From an uncultured Flavobacteriaceae bacterium (GTDB taxonomy: Bacteria; Bacteroidota; Bacteroidia; Flavobacteriales; Flavobacteriaceae), in assembly GCA_913065125.1 (NCBI GenBank), contig CAJYAG010000001.1, positions 248,001 through 312,000 of the forward strand: a stretch of DNA of 64,000 nt. The letters are read 5' to 3'. Shown one piece after another: positions 16,908 through 26,519 of the stretch. The translations under genes and the position numbers were made by a program. Every line of letters begins with the position of its first letter. Position 1 is the first letter of the stretch. The notes under the pieces are model-generated. The model was not told the DNA's origin and did not search any database. It saw nothing but the letters and a program-made list of their open reading frames with translations.

Positions 16908-18347
16908 ATGAAATTATTAAAATCATTAAGTCTATTCGTAGTAGCAGGAATGTTATTTACAAGCTGTGGAGAAAATGACAATAGTAAAAAAGCTGTAAAT
17001 ACAGCAACAATTCCAATTAGTGGAACAATGAAAGCAGCTTTAACTGCGCCACCATTTGTACCTGCACCAGTTGGAAATAGACCAGCAAAGAAATTGTTAG
17101 TAAACATGGAAATTGTTGAAAAAGTTGGTGAAATGGCAAATGGAGTGACTTATGTTTATTGGACTTTTGGAGGATCTGTACCGGGAAGTTTTATTAGAAC
17201 AAGAGTTGGAGATGAAGTAGAGTTTACGCTATCAAATCATCCAGATAATAAATTACCTCATAATATTGATTTACATGCTGTAACTGGACCAGGTGGTGGA
17301 GCAGAGTCTTCATTTGTAGCTCCAGGTCACGAAAAAACGTTCTCTTTTAAAACATTAAATCCAGGTTTATATGTATATCACTGTGCTACTGCACCAGTTG
17401 GAATGCATATCGCAAACGGAATGTATGGTTTAATTTTAGTTGAACCAGAAGGAGGATTGCCTCCTGTAGATAAAGAATATTACATTATGCAAGGTGATTT
17501 CTATACAAGTGGTGAAAATGGAGAAAGAGGATTACAAGCATTTGACATGAAAAAAGCAGTAAAAGAAGATGCGGATTATGTTGTGTTTAATGGTAAAGTT
17601 GGTGCTTTAACTGGGGATAATGCAATTACCGCAAATGTTGGTGAAACAGTTCGTTTGTACGTGGGTAATGGTGGACCAAATTTAACATCATCTTTTCATG
17701 TTATTGGAGAAATTTTTGACAATGTACATGTTGAAGGTGGAGATTTAATTAATACAAATGTACAAACAACTTCTATTCCTGCTGGAGGAGCTGCAATAGT
17801 TGATTTTAAGGTAGATGTTCCAGGTACATTTATCTTAGTAGATCACGCTATATTTAGAGCATTTAATAAAGGTGCATTAGGGATGTTAAAAGTAACAGGA
17901 GAAGAAAGTAAAAAATTATATTCTGGAGTAAAACAAGAAGGTATCTATTTACCAGAAGGAGGCTCTATACAAACAATGCCAATTGATGCAAAAAAGAAAG
18001 TTGTAAATACAAAGGAAAAAACGTTGGCTCAAAAAATGTCTGACGGTAAGCAAATATACATGAATACATGTTTTGCTTGTCACCAAAGTGAAGGACAAGG
18101 CATTCCAAATGCATTCCCTCCGTTAGCAAAATCTGATTATTTAAATGCAGATGTAGACAGAGCAATTGAAATTGTAAAACATGGTAAAACAGGGCAAATT
18201 ACTGTAAACGGTAAGAAATATAACAGTGTAATGACAGCACAAAACATTACTGATGTAGAAATTGCAGATGTGATGACATACATTTATAACTCTTGGGGAA
18301 ACAACAAGACAAATGTAACAGTTAGTAGAGTTAATAAAGTTAAATAA
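16908..18347 (+). CDS. nirK: Copper-containing nitrite reductase with C-terminal cytochrome c domain
   Basis: Reduces nitrite to nitric oxide in the periplasm. The 479 residues comprise a lipoprotein-like signal (SC at 19-20), two cupredoxin domains and a C-terminal cytochrome c. By motif, type 1 Cu ligands are His118, Cys159, His167 and Met172; type 2 Cu ligands are His123, His158 and His313; catalytic Asp121 and His264 are present. The haem motif CFACH is at 388-392 with a Met near 442. Fused haem domains are known in a minority of NirK proteins and feed electrons directly to the type 1 Cu. It is first in an operon with the NirV-like, SCO and porin genes. Confidence 0.95.
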   Translation: MKLLKSLSLFVVAGMLFTSCGENDNSKKAVNTATIPISGTMKAALTAPPFVPAPVGNRPAKKLLVNMEIVEKVGEMANGVTYVYWTFGGSVPGSFIRTRVGDEVEFTLSNHPDNKLPHNIDLHAVTGPGGGAESSFVAPGHEKTFSFKTLNPGLYVYHCATAPVGMHIANGMYGLILVEPEGGLPPVDKEYYIMQGDFYTSGENGERGLQAFDMKKAVKEDADYVVFNGKVGALTGDNAITANVGETVRLYVGNGGPNLTSSFHVIGEIFDNVHVEGGDLINTNVQTTSIPAGGAAIVDFKVDVPGTFILVDHAIFRAFNKGALGMLKVTGEESKKLYSGVKQEGIYLPEGGSIQTMPIDAKKKVVNTKEKTLAQKMSDGKQIYMNTCFACHQSEGQGIPNAFPPLAKSDYLNADVDRAIEIVKHGKTGQITVNGKKYNSVMTAQNITDVEIADVMTYIYNSWGNNKTNVTVSRVNKVK

Positions 18348-18353
18348 TTACAA

Positions 18354-19136
18354 ATGAAAACTATTTTAAGATTGACAATTTGCGGACTACTATTTCTAAA
18401 TTCATATTTAGCGAGTTGTCAATCTGAAATGGTATCAATTAAGGGCGGAGAATATACTCCTTTATATGGAAGAGACTCAGTAAAGGTTTCTATATCAGAT
18501 TTTTTAATGGATGTCTATCCAGTTACAAATGAAGAATATTTAAAATTTGTAAAAGAAAATCCTAAATGGAAAAAATCTAAAGTAATTAGTCTTTTTGCAG
18601 ATAAAAGATATTTAAATAGTTGGAAAAATGATACTGAACTAGGTGAAAATCAAAAATTAAAATCACCAATTACTGATGTTTCTTGGTTTGCAGCAAAAAA
18701 TTATTGTGAAATTCAAGGAAAAAGATTACCGACAGTTGATGAGTGGGAATATGTAGCGATGGCAAATGAAAAAGTGCCTGACGCTAGGAGAATTGAAACA
18801 TATAATAAATTTATTTTAGGTTGGTACGAAAAACCGAAAACCTTTGACAATGTTGTTGGTTCTACTTTTAAAAACTACTGGAGAGTCTTTGATTTACACG
18901 GTTTGGTTTGGGAATGGACATCAGATTTTAATTCGGTTTTAATTAGCGGAGAATCTAGAAAAGACGTAGATAAAGATAGCGAACTATTTTGTGGAAGTGC
19001 AGCTGTTAATGCAACAGATTTAATGAATTACGCAGCTTTTATGCGTTATGCAATTCGTGGTAGTTTAAAGGCTAAATACACGATGAAAAACTTAGGTTTT
19101 AGATGTGTGAAAGATATTAAAAAAACAATACAATGA
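18354..19136 (+). CDS. nirV: NirV-like protein of the formylglycine-generating-enzyme (SUMF1) family
   Basis: A 260-residue exported protein with a signal sequence (about 1-22) and a FGE-sulfatase/SUMF1 fold: MVSIKGGEYTPL, MDVYPVTNEEYLKFV, PITDVSWFAAKNYCEIQGKRLPTVDEWEYVA, DLHGLVWEWTSDF and the final LGFRCVKD are all family landmarks. SUMF1-like NirV proteins are often encoded beside nirK; their role is unknown, with copper-site maturation a common suggestion. It starts 7 nt after nirK and overlaps the SCO gene by 4 nt (ATGA). The gene symbol rests on context. Confidence 0.82.
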   Translation: MKTILRLTICGLLFLNSYLASCQSEMVSIKGGEYTPLYGRDSVKVSISDFLMDVYPVTNEEYLKFVKENPKWKKSKVISLFADKRYLNSWKNDTELGENQKLKSPITDVSWFAAKNYCEIQGKRLPTVDEWEYVAMANEKVPDARRIETYNKFILGWYEKPKTFDNVVGSTFKNYWRVFDLHGLVWEWTSDFNSVLISGESRKDVDKDSELFCGSAAVNATDLMNYAAFMRYAIRGSLKAKYTMKNLGFRCVKDIKKTIQ

Positions 19137-19858
19137 AAATTACAAAACCCTTTATAGTAATAGTATTATTAGCACTAGTTTCATTTGGTTCTTGTAAAGA
19201 ATCTATAAAAAAGGAAAGCGCTAAAACAGCATATCAATGCCCAATGAAATGTGAGGGTGAAAGAGTCTATCATAAAGAAGGTAGTTGCCCTATTTGTAAA
19301 ATGGATTTAAAACCTATTTCAGCATCAATGAAAGTACTTGCTGATGAAAATCAAATTTCTGAAAACTCTATTTTTAATTTAACTTCAAAATGGAATACAC
19401 AAGATGCTAAAAGTATTGAACTTAAAGAGTTAAAAGGGAAAATATTGGTAATGGTTATGGTGTATACAACATGTAAAGCAGCTTGTCCAAGATTGGTTGC
19501 AGACATGAGAAATATTGCCAAAGAAATTCCTGAAGAATACTCCAACGACGTGCAATATGTTTTTGTTAGTATTGATCCAAAAAATGATAACCCAAAGCGA
19601 TTAAAAGAGTTTGCAAAAGAGAATTATATGGAATCTAATAATTATACTTTTTTACAAGGAACGGAAAGCGGAGTAAGAGAATTTGCAAATGTTTTATCTG
19701 TAAAATATAAGGAAATTTCACCATTAGATTTTTCACATTCTAATATTATAAGTGTTTTTAACCCAAAAGGTGAATTGATTTATCAACAAGAAGGTTTAGG
19801 TGTTGATAATAAAAAAACGATAGCTCAAATTATTGAAGTTGTAAAAAAAGATGTTTAA
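19133..19858 (+). CDS. SCO1/SenC-family copper chaperone with N-terminal metal-binding domain
   Basis: A 241-residue lipoprotein (signal ending SFGSC, Cys21). Residues 34-62 form a small cysteine domain, YQCPMKCEGERVYHKEGSCPICKMDLKPI, with Cys36, Cys40, Cys52 and Cys55, like the heavy-metal-binding modules of copper efflux proteins. The SCO thioredoxin domain follows, with copper ligands CKAAC (Cys114, Cys118) and a conserved His near 206 (FSHSN). SCO proteins load copper into oxidases; here the context suggests delivery to NirK (inference). It overlaps the NirV-like gene by 4 nt and abuts the porin gene. Confidence 0.9.
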   Translation: MKITKPFIVIVLLALVSFGSCKESIKKESAKTAYQCPMKCEGERVYHKEGSCPICKMDLKPISASMKVLADENQISENSIFNLTSKWNTQDAKSIELKELKGKILVMVMVYTTCKAACPRLVADMRNIAKEIPEEYSNDVQYVFVSIDPKNDNPKRLKEFAKENYMESNNYTFLQGTESGVREFANVLSVKYKEISPLDFSHSNIISVFNPKGELIYQQEGLGVDNKKTIAQIIEVVKKDV

Positions 19859-21112
19859 ATGAAAAAAATAATTTATTTAACAATAGCAACATTGCTGTTT
19901 TCTACATTAATGGCTGCACAACAAGTAGATTTTTCTGCAGAATTAAGACCAAGATATGAAAACAAACAAGGTTATCAATCATTACTTAAATTAGGCGAAA
20001 AAGGATCTAGTTTTATATCGCAAAGATCAAGATTGAATTTACATTACGAGCGAGATAATTTTTTAGTTAAAGTTTCTTTACAAAATGTTCGTGTTTGGGG
20101 AGATGTAGGAACATTGTCTGCTCAAGATAATTCAATCTCATTCCATGAAGCTTGGGCTCAATTTTCAGTTGCAGATTACTTTGATTTAAAATTAGGAAGG
20201 CAAGAAATTATCTATGATGATAGTAGAATTTTTGGAAATGTTGGCTGGGCACAACAAGGAAGAAGTCACGATGCAATTATAGCAAAATTTAAAGCATCAG
20301 AAGGTGGAAGATTAGATATTGGTTTTGCTTTAAATAATGATTCGCAAGCTGGAATAAAAAGTATTTATAGCAACATTGCTGGATACAAAACATTTCAATA
20401 TCTATGGCATCATATAGAACTTAACAATTTTGGACTTAGTGTTTTGGCATTAAATCACGGAAATGAATATTTAGATATAAATAATGAAGCTCATATAAGT
20501 TACTCTCAAACATTTGGTCCAAGAATAACGTACAAAAAAAAGAATCTTTCATTAGACGCTGCTGCTTATTTACAAACAGGAAAAGTAGTTGATACACCAA
20601 TTTCTGCAAGTTATTTTGCTGCAAATGCAAATCTAAAAGCAACAAATACATTTAATGTTGGACTTGGGTTTGAATATTTATCAGGAAAAGACACAAACGA
20701 TGCAAGTGTAGATTTAAAATCGTTCAATCCAATCTTTGGAACAAATCATAAGTTTAATGGTTGGATGGATTATTTTTATGTTGGAAATCATATCAATTCA
20801 GTTGGGTTAATAGATATACATGCAATAGTATCTTATTCAAAAGACCAATTTTCAGCTAAGTTAATTCCACATATATTTAAATCCGCAGCAGATATTTATA
20901 ATGGTGCAACAAAGATGGACAGTAATCTTGGTACAGAAATAGATTTTACATTAGGTTATAAAGTAGCAAATAATATTGAGTTTAATGCTGGATATTCACA
21001 AATGTTTGGAACGACTTCTTTAGAAACATTAAAAGGTGGTTTAAGCAATAAAACCAACTCATGGTCTTGGCTTATGATTACATTTAAACCAACTTTCTAT
21101 TCATCAAATTAG
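19859..21112 (+). CDS. Alginate-export-family outer membrane porin
   Basis: A 417-residue protein with a signal peptide (about 1-20) and amphipathic beta strands throughout, which I assign to the alginate_exp/porin family (VDFSAELRPRYENKQGYQ and KLGRQEIIYDDSRIFGNVGWAQQGR are typical). It ends in an aromatic-rich strand, MITFKPTFYSSN. Such porins commonly accompany nitrite and nitrate respiration genes in Bacteroidota. Passage of nitrite or copper across the outer membrane is a guess. It begins right after the SCO stop codon as the last gene of the nirK operon. Confidence 0.85.
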   Translation: MKKIIYLTIATLLFSTLMAAQQVDFSAELRPRYENKQGYQSLLKLGEKGSSFISQRSRLNLHYERDNFLVKVSLQNVRVWGDVGTLSAQDNSISFHEAWAQFSVADYFDLKLGRQEIIYDDSRIFGNVGWAQQGRSHDAIIAKFKASEGGRLDIGFALNNDSQAGIKSIYSNIAGYKTFQYLWHHIELNNFGLSVLALNHGNEYLDINNEAHISYSQTFGPRITYKKKNLSLDAAAYLQTGKVVDTPISASYFAANANLKATNTFNVGLGFEYLSGKDTNDASVDLKSFNPIFGTNHKFNGWMDYFYVGNHINSVGLIDIHAIVSYSKDQFSAKLIPHIFKSAADIYNGATKMDSNLGTEIDFTLGYKVANNIEFNAGYSQMFGTTSLETLKGGLSNKTNSWSWLMITFKPTFYSSN

Positions 21113-21131
21113 TTTTTTAGTTAACGGAAAA

Positions 21132-21161
21132 GCCTCTTTAAGATGTATGTCAAAAAGAGGC
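21132..21161. terminator. Hairpin between convergent nirK operon and purA
   Basis: GCCTCTTT (21132-21139) pairs with AAAGAGGC (21154-21161), with T and A tracts at the stem base. The loop is long (14 nt), and the T-run favours termination of purA. Confidence 0.6.
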
Positions 21162-21185
21162 ATTATTTATGTTTATGAGAATAAG

Positions 21186-22457
21186 TTACCTGTGTATTGT
21201 CTGTTTTCTATCAGGTCCAACAGAAACTACTTTAATAGGAATCTCCAACTCTTTTTCTAAGAATTTAATGTAATCATTCAATTCTTTAGGAAACTGACTC
21301 TCATCAGTCATTTTAGTTAAATCTTCTTTCCAACATGCAAATTTCGTATAAATTGGGCTGATGTTTTCTGGCTCAATATTATAAGGTAAATGTGTAATTA
21401 TTTCTCCTTTATATTTATATGCTGTGCATACTTCCAAGCTGTCAAATCCAGAAAGTACATCACCTTTCATCATCATTAATTGTGTTACTCCATTAACTTG
21501 ACAAGCATATTTTAAGGCCACTAAATCTAACCAACCACAACGTCTTGGTCTTCCAGTTACAGCTCCAAATTCTCTACCAACTTTAGCCATTTCTAATCCC
21601 ACTTCATCAAATAATTCTGTAGGAAAAGGTCCTGAACCAACACGAGTAGTATAGGCTTTGAAAATTCCGTAAACATCGTTAATTTTATTAGGAGCAATTC
21701 CTAATCCAGTACAAGCACCAGAAGCTGTTGTATTAGATGATGTTACAAAGGGATAGGTTCCAAAATCAATATCTAATAAAGATCCTTGAGCACCTTCTGC
21801 TAAGATGGTTTTTCCTGCTTTTAAAGCTTGATTTAAATATTCTTCACTATCTATAAATTGCAATTCTTTTAAGCGTTCAACGGCAGCAAAAAACTCAGTC
21901 TCCATTTCTTGTAAATCGTACTGAACATCAACATTGTAAAAGCTAATCATTGCTTCATGTTTGTTGGCAAGATTTCTATATTTTTCTTTCCAGTTTGGCA
22001 ATTCTAAATCACCAATTCTGATTCCGTTTCTACCAGTTTTGTCCATATATGTTGGACCAATACCTTTTAAAGTAGAACCAATTTTTGCTTTTCCTTTAGA
22101 TGCTTCAGAAGCTGCATCTAACAAGCGATGCGTTGGTAAAATAACATGCGCTTTTCTAGAAATGATTAATTTAGATTTATAATCTAAATTAAATTTATCT
22201 AATCCGTCAAGTTCTTGAACAAAAACTACTGGATCAATGACAACTCCGTTTCCTATTATATTGATAGATTTTTCATGAAAAATACCTGAAGGAATTGTTC
22301 TTAAAACATGTTTAATTCCATCAAACTCTAAAGTGTGCCCTGCGTTTGGTCCGCCTTGAAATCTTGCAATAATATCGTAATTAGAAGTAAGAACATCTAC
22401 AATTTTTCCTTTTCCTTCGTCGCCCCATTGCAATCCTAGTAATAAATCTACTGCCAT
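21186..22457 (-). CDS. purA: Adenylosuccinate synthetase
   Basis: Joins IMP and aspartate using GTP, the first step from IMP to AMP. The 423 residues begin with the GTP-binding loop LLGLQWGDEGKGKIVD, then GPNAGHTL, the IMP-site stretch GSTLKGIGPTYMDKTGRNGIR and the C-terminal VSVGPDRKQTI; all key residues look present. It lies 30 nt downstream of the Fur-family gene on the same strand, so it is the last gene of a spoT-fur-purA cluster, an arrangement I recall from many flavobacteria. Confidence 0.97.
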   Translation of the reverse strand: MAVDLLLGLQWGDEGKGKIVDVLTSNYDIIARFQGGPNAGHTLEFDGIKHVLRTIPSGIFHEKSINIIGNGVVIDPVVFVQELDGLDKFNLDYKSKLIISRKAHVILPTHRLLDAASEASKGKAKIGSTLKGIGPTYMDKTGRNGIRIGDLELPNWKEKYRNLANKHEAMISFYNVDVQYDLQEMETEFFAAVERLKELQFIDSEEYLNQALKAGKTILAEGAQGSLLDIDFGTYPFVTSSNTTASGACTGLGIAPNKINDVYGIFKAYTTRVGSGPFPTELFDEVGLEMAKVGREFGAVTGRPRRCGWLDLVALKYACQVNGVTQLMMMKGDVLSGFDSLEVCTAYKYKGEIITHLPYNIEPENISPIYTKFACWKEDLTKMTDESQFPKELNDYIKFLEKELEIPIKVVSVGPDRKQTIHR

Positions 22458-22487
22458 TAGTTGTTGTTAAGTGTGTTGTTGTTTTGT

Positions 22488-22934
22488 TTATTTAGTTTGT
22501 TTTTTTGTGCCGTAAAAATAAAGTGAATGATTATGAATATCTATATCAAAAACTTCTTCAATTGTTTTTTTAATTATCTGAATTCTTGGATCGCAAAATT
22601 CTTTCACCTCTCCAGTATCCGTTAAAATTACATGATCGTGTTGTTTATCAAAATAACTTTTTTCATAATGTGCCATACTTTGACCACCAAATTGGTGTTT
22701 TCTAACCAATCCACATTCTAATAATAAATCGATTGTATTGTATAAAGTGGCTCTAGAAACTCGATAATTTTTGTTTTTCATATTGATATATAAGGACTCT
22801 ATATCAAAATGTTCCTCTAAATCATAGATTTCTTGAAGGATGGCATATCTTTCTGGAGTTTTTCTATGTTTTTTAGATTCTAAAAATGTAGTAAAAACAT
22901 TTTTTACAATGTCTTGATTCTCATTTGCACCCAT
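22488..22934 (-). CDS. Fur-family transcriptional regulator lacking the CxxC zinc motifs
   Basis: A 148-residue winged-helix regulator. The recognition helix is [23 protein letters not shown]. The dimerisation domain has HDHVI, but where Fur and PerR have CxxC after it (LxCxxC), this protein has [10 protein letters not shown], so the structural zinc pair is missing and only single cysteines remain. Regulatory His residues (HDH, IHNHS near 135) are kept. The metal or peroxide specificity cannot be assigned. A -7 box lies 22 nt upstream of its start, so it can be transcribed independently of spoT. Confidence 0.9.
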   Translation of the reverse strand: MGANENQDIVKNVFTTFLESKKHRKTPERYAILQEIYDLEEHFDIESLYINMKNKNYRVSRATLYNTIDLLLECGLVRKHQFGGQSMAHYEKSYFDKQHDHVILTDTGEVKEFCDPRIQIIKKTIEEVFDIDIHNHSLYFYGTKKQTK

Positions 22935-22956
22935 TTTTCTGAATTTATCGAAGCAA

Positions 22957-22964
22957 CAAATTTA
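22957..22964 (-). promoter_or_regulatory. -7 box of the fur-like gene
   Basis: TAAATTTG on the minus strand, 22 nt upstream of the ATG at 22934. Confidence 0.55.
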
Positions 22965-23007
22965 AGCTTATTTATCAATATAATTTATCTTTTTATACAA
23001 CTAATAT

Positions 23008-25227
23008 CTACATTGTGTTAACACGTTCTACTTTTTGTATGCCTTCTACTTTTTTTATACTTGCAATTAGTTTGGTTAATTGGGTTTTATTTTTAACACT
23101 AATAGATAATTTTCCTTCAAAAACACCATGATCTCCTGAAATATTTATATTGTGAATATAAACATCCATAGTGTTAGAAATGATACGGGTTAAGTTGTTT
23201 ACAATTCCTTTTTTATCACTACCACTAACTTTTAGAATGGCTTTAAACTCTTGTTTAGAAGAATCTATCCAAGTTGCTTTTAAAACTCTATAAGCGTAAT
23301 TTGACTGCATTGATATTGCATTCGGACAATCTTTTTTATGAACTTTGATACCATCATTTATGGTTAAAAAACCAAAAACTTTGTCACCTGGTATTGGATT
23401 GCAGCATTTAGAAAGTGTATAATCTAATTTTTCATCTTCATTCCCAAATACTAATGCATCATATTTGTTAGTAATTTCTTCTTTATCAATATTATCTTTA
23501 CTAGGAGAACGTTTTAATCTGTTTTTAAAAAAGCTAATAAATGCATTGTTTTTTTGACTAGCAAAATCTTTTAATTGTTGATTATCTATTGCCCCGTTTC
23601 CGATTCTGTAAAATAAATCGAAACTTGTTCTTAATGAAAAATAAGAGGCCATCTCATTTACAACACGATCATTTAAGGTTATTTTTAAATGACGCAACTT
23701 TCGTGTTAAAATAGCTTTTCCTTCTTCTGCAATTTTTTTCTCTTCATCTTTTAATGCAGCTTTAATTTTAGTTCTTGCTCTTGCAGTCATTACAAAATCT
23801 AACCACCTAATATTTGGTTTGTTCACAGAAGCAGTTTGTACTTCAACATGGTCGCCACTTTTTAATTCATGGCTTAACGGAACTAATTTTCCGTTTACTT
23901 TTGCGCCCCTGCATTTTAATCCAACATCTGTATGAACTGAAAAGGCAAAATCTAAAGCTGATGCACCTTTTGGTAATGATTTTAAATCTCCTTTAGGGGT
24001 AAAAACAAAGATCTCTTTAGAATACAAATTCAATTTAAAATCTTCTACAAAATCTACTGCATTTGCACTTTGATTTTCTAAGGTTTCTTTTAATTTATTT
24101 AACCAAGTCTCTAACCCGTTTTCTTTTACATTTCCTTGTTTGTATTTAAAATGTGCAGCATATCCTTTCTCGGCAATTTCATCCATTCTTTCTGAACGAA
24201 TTTGTACTTCTACCCATTTACTATCAGGTCCAATAACAGTGATGTGTAATGCTTCATACCCGGTTGATTTTGGTTGAGAAATCCAATCTCTTAAACGAGA
24301 AGGGTTTGGTTTAAAAAAATCTGTAACAATCGAATAAATTTTCCAAGCATCAAATTTTTCGTCATTAGAAACAGGTTTAAATATAATACGGATTGCAAAT
24401 TTATCATAGACCTCATCAAAAGAAACATTTTGCATTTTCATTTTTCTACGGATAGAGAAAATAGATTTGCTTCTTCCTTTTATTTGATAATCAAAATCTT
24501 CTTTTTGCAGTCCTTCATTTAAAATGGCTTCAAAAGTTTCTATATATTTTTGTTGCTCTTCTTTGCTGTCTTTTATTTTACTTAAAATATCTGCATACAC
24601 TTCTGGTTCTGTATACTTTAAGCCTAAATCCTCGAGTTCTGTTTTTATATTGTACAAGCCCAATCTATGTGCTAAAGGAGCATAAATATATAAGGTTTCT
24701 GATGCAATCTTTACCTGCTTGTATTCTGGCATAGAATCCATCGTTTGCATGTTGTGCAAACGATCTGCAATTTTTATTAAAATCACACGAACATCATCAT
24801 TTAAAGTCAACAGCATTTTTCTAAAATTCTCTGCTTGAATAGAAGCATCTTGACTTTTATTAAGGCGAGAAATTTTTGTCAAACCGCTAACAATACGAGC
24901 AATTTTCTGACCAAACAATCGCTCAATATCCTCAATAGTATAATATGTATCCTCTACAACATCATGCAATAAGGCAGCAGCAATAGAAATTGCTCCTAAA
25001 CCAATTTCATAAGCAACAATTTTTGCAACTGAGATTGGATGATAAATATAAGGTTCACCAGTTTTTCTACGTTGGTCCGAATGTGCTTCTACGGCTAATT
25101 CAAAAGCAGAACGAATGATCTTCTTATCTTGTGCAGATAAAGTTTGATACGTTCCTTTTAAGAGATCTTTATATCGCTTAGAAATCTCTTTATTTTCTTC
25201 TTCTATGGTTGCCTTATACATCATCAT
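23008..25227 (-). CDS. spoT: Bifunctional (p)ppGpp synthetase/hydrolase (RelA/SpoT)
   Basis: Makes and degrades the stringent-response alarmone. The 739 residues carry all long-RSH domains in order: HD hydrolase (about 40-190, with HD at 88-89 in ALLHDVVEDT), synthetase (about 240-360), TGS (about 400-460, FVFTPKGDLKSLPKGASALDFAF), a helical and zinc-finger region with KCCNPIPGD, and a C-terminal ACT domain. Hydrolase motifs look intact, so it is bifunctional and not RelA-only. Three consecutive ATG codons sit at the start. It is the first gene of spoT-fur-purA. Confidence 0.95.
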   Translation of the reverse strand: MMMYKATIEEENKEISKRYKDLLKGTYQTLSAQDKKIIRSAFELAVEAHSDQRRKTGEPYIYHPISVAKIVAYEIGLGAISIAAALLHDVVEDTYYTIEDIERLFGQKIARIVSGLTKISRLNKSQDASIQAENFRKMLLTLNDDVRVILIKIADRLHNMQTMDSMPEYKQVKIASETLYIYAPLAHRLGLYNIKTELEDLGLKYTEPEVYADILSKIKDSKEEQQKYIETFEAILNEGLQKEDFDYQIKGRSKSIFSIRRKMKMQNVSFDEVYDKFAIRIIFKPVSNDEKFDAWKIYSIVTDFFKPNPSRLRDWISQPKSTGYEALHITVIGPDSKWVEVQIRSERMDEIAEKGYAAHFKYKQGNVKENGLETWLNKLKETLENQSANAVDFVEDFKLNLYSKEIFVFTPKGDLKSLPKGASALDFAFSVHTDVGLKCRGAKVNGKLVPLSHELKSGDHVEVQTASVNKPNIRWLDFVMTARARTKIKAALKDEEKKIAEEGKAILTRKLRHLKITLNDRVVNEMASYFSLRTSFDLFYRIGNGAIDNQQLKDFASQKNNAFISFFKNRLKRSPSKDNIDKEEITNKYDALVFGNEDEKLDYTLSKCCNPIPGDKVFGFLTINDGIKVHKKDCPNAISMQSNYAYRVLKATWIDSSKQEFKAILKVSGSDKKGIVNNLTRIISNTMDVYIHNINISGDHGVFEGKLSISVKNKTQLTKLIASIKKVEGIQKVERVNTM

Positions 25228-25286
25228 TTAAAAGTAAAACAAATAATGAATTGCGCAAAGTTTTTTTGCTTTTTTGATGAGAAGAA

Positions 25287-26519
25287 TTATTTATTTAAGT
25301 TTTGAACTCTTTTTAATAAGGTTGGGTGTGAGTAATGCATAAATACATAGGCTGGATGCGGAGTTAAATTACTCAAACTATTTTTTGATAATTTTTTTAA
25401 TGAAGTAATTAAAGGTTTTGCTGCAAATGTTTCTTTGGCATAATTATCTGCTTGATATTCAAACTTTCTAGAAATAATATTCATTAACAAACCTGTAATT
25501 TCTGAGATAGGCGAATATAAAATTCCGAATACAATTAAACCAATATGAAAACTTGGATTAGAAATATTTAAAGCTTCAGAAAAAATTGGTAAGCTCACAA
25601 ATAAAGATAGCAACCACAAAGTAAATCCGGTCAATAGAGTAGAAGTAATCAAGTTAAAAATGATGTGTTTGCGTTTGTAATGACCAACTTCGTGAGCTAA
25701 AACGGCAACAATTTCATCGATTTCTAAATCATTTATCAATGTATCGTATAACGTAATTCTTTTTTGAGAACCAAACCCAGAGAAATAAGCATTTGCTTTT
25801 GTAGAACGTTTAGAGCCATCAATTACAAAAACATTTTTTAATGTAAATCCAACTTTGGTTGTATATTTTTCTATGGCTGTTTTTAACTCTCCGTCTTCTA
25901 ACGGAGTTTGTTTATTAAATAACGGCACAATTAATTTGGCATAAAATAGATTCATAAACAAAGAAAAAATTGCGACCAAAGCCCAAGCATACATCCAAAA
26001 ACTAGTTCCTGCAAACTGATTAAACCAAATAATTAACGCTAAAATTCCGCCACCAAGTAGTGCAGTCATCAATAATCCTTTAATTTTATCAACAATAAAT
26101 GTTTTTTTAGTGGTTTTGTTGAAGCCAAATTTTTCTTCAATCACAAAGGTTTTGTAATACGAAAAAGGAGTGTTTATAATATCTGAACCGATGATAATAA
26201 TTCCGAAGAAAATCAATGCAATTACAATAGCATTTGAACTGTAACTTCTTGCCAATTCATCTACAAATTGAAATCCGTCTAAAAAGAAAAAAGCAAGTGT
26301 AAGTGTTAAAGAAAAGATTCCTGTGATGTTAGAAAATTTCGCATTCGTTTTTTTATATGCTTGCGATTTTTCATATTCCTCTTTTTTATATACATCTGCT
26401 AATTCAGCCGGAATTGCATCATCAAAATGTTTTGTGTTTAAAACATCTAGTATTTTATCAACGATAAAATTGATGATTAAAATTGCAATTAAGATGTAAA
26501 ATAGAGTAGAAGGTGTCAT
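25287..26519 (-). CDS. M48-family (Ste24/CAAX-type) integral membrane metalloprotease
   Basis: A 410-residue protein with about seven hydrophobic segments. The zinc motif HEVGH is at 276-280 (VLAHEVGHYKRKH) with the third ligand Glu near FEYQADNYAKE (about 360), as in Ste24 proteases. The N-terminal 60 residues resemble the M48 N-terminal extension. The product probably degrades or processes membrane or misfolded proteins. It starts at the base directly after the stop of the kelch lipoprotein gene, so translation is likely coupled. Confidence 0.9.
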   Translation of the reverse strand: MTPSTLFYILIAILIINFIVDKILDVLNTKHFDDAIPAELADVYKKEEYEKSQAYKKTNAKFSNITGIFSLTLTLAFFFLDGFQFVDELARSYSSNAIVIALIFFGIIIIGSDIINTPFSYYKTFVIEEKFGFNKTTKKTFIVDKIKGLLMTALLGGGILALIIWFNQFAGTSFWMYAWALVAIFSLFMNLFYAKLIVPLFNKQTPLEDGELKTAIEKYTTKVGFTLKNVFVIDGSKRSTKANAYFSGFGSQKRITLYDTLINDLEIDEIVAVLAHEVGHYKRKHIIFNLITSTLLTGFTLWLLSLFVSLPIFSEALNISNPSFHIGLIVFGILYSPISEITGLLMNIISRKFEYQADNYAKETFAAKPLITSLKKLSKNSLSNLTPHPAYVFMHYSHPTLLKRVQNLNK

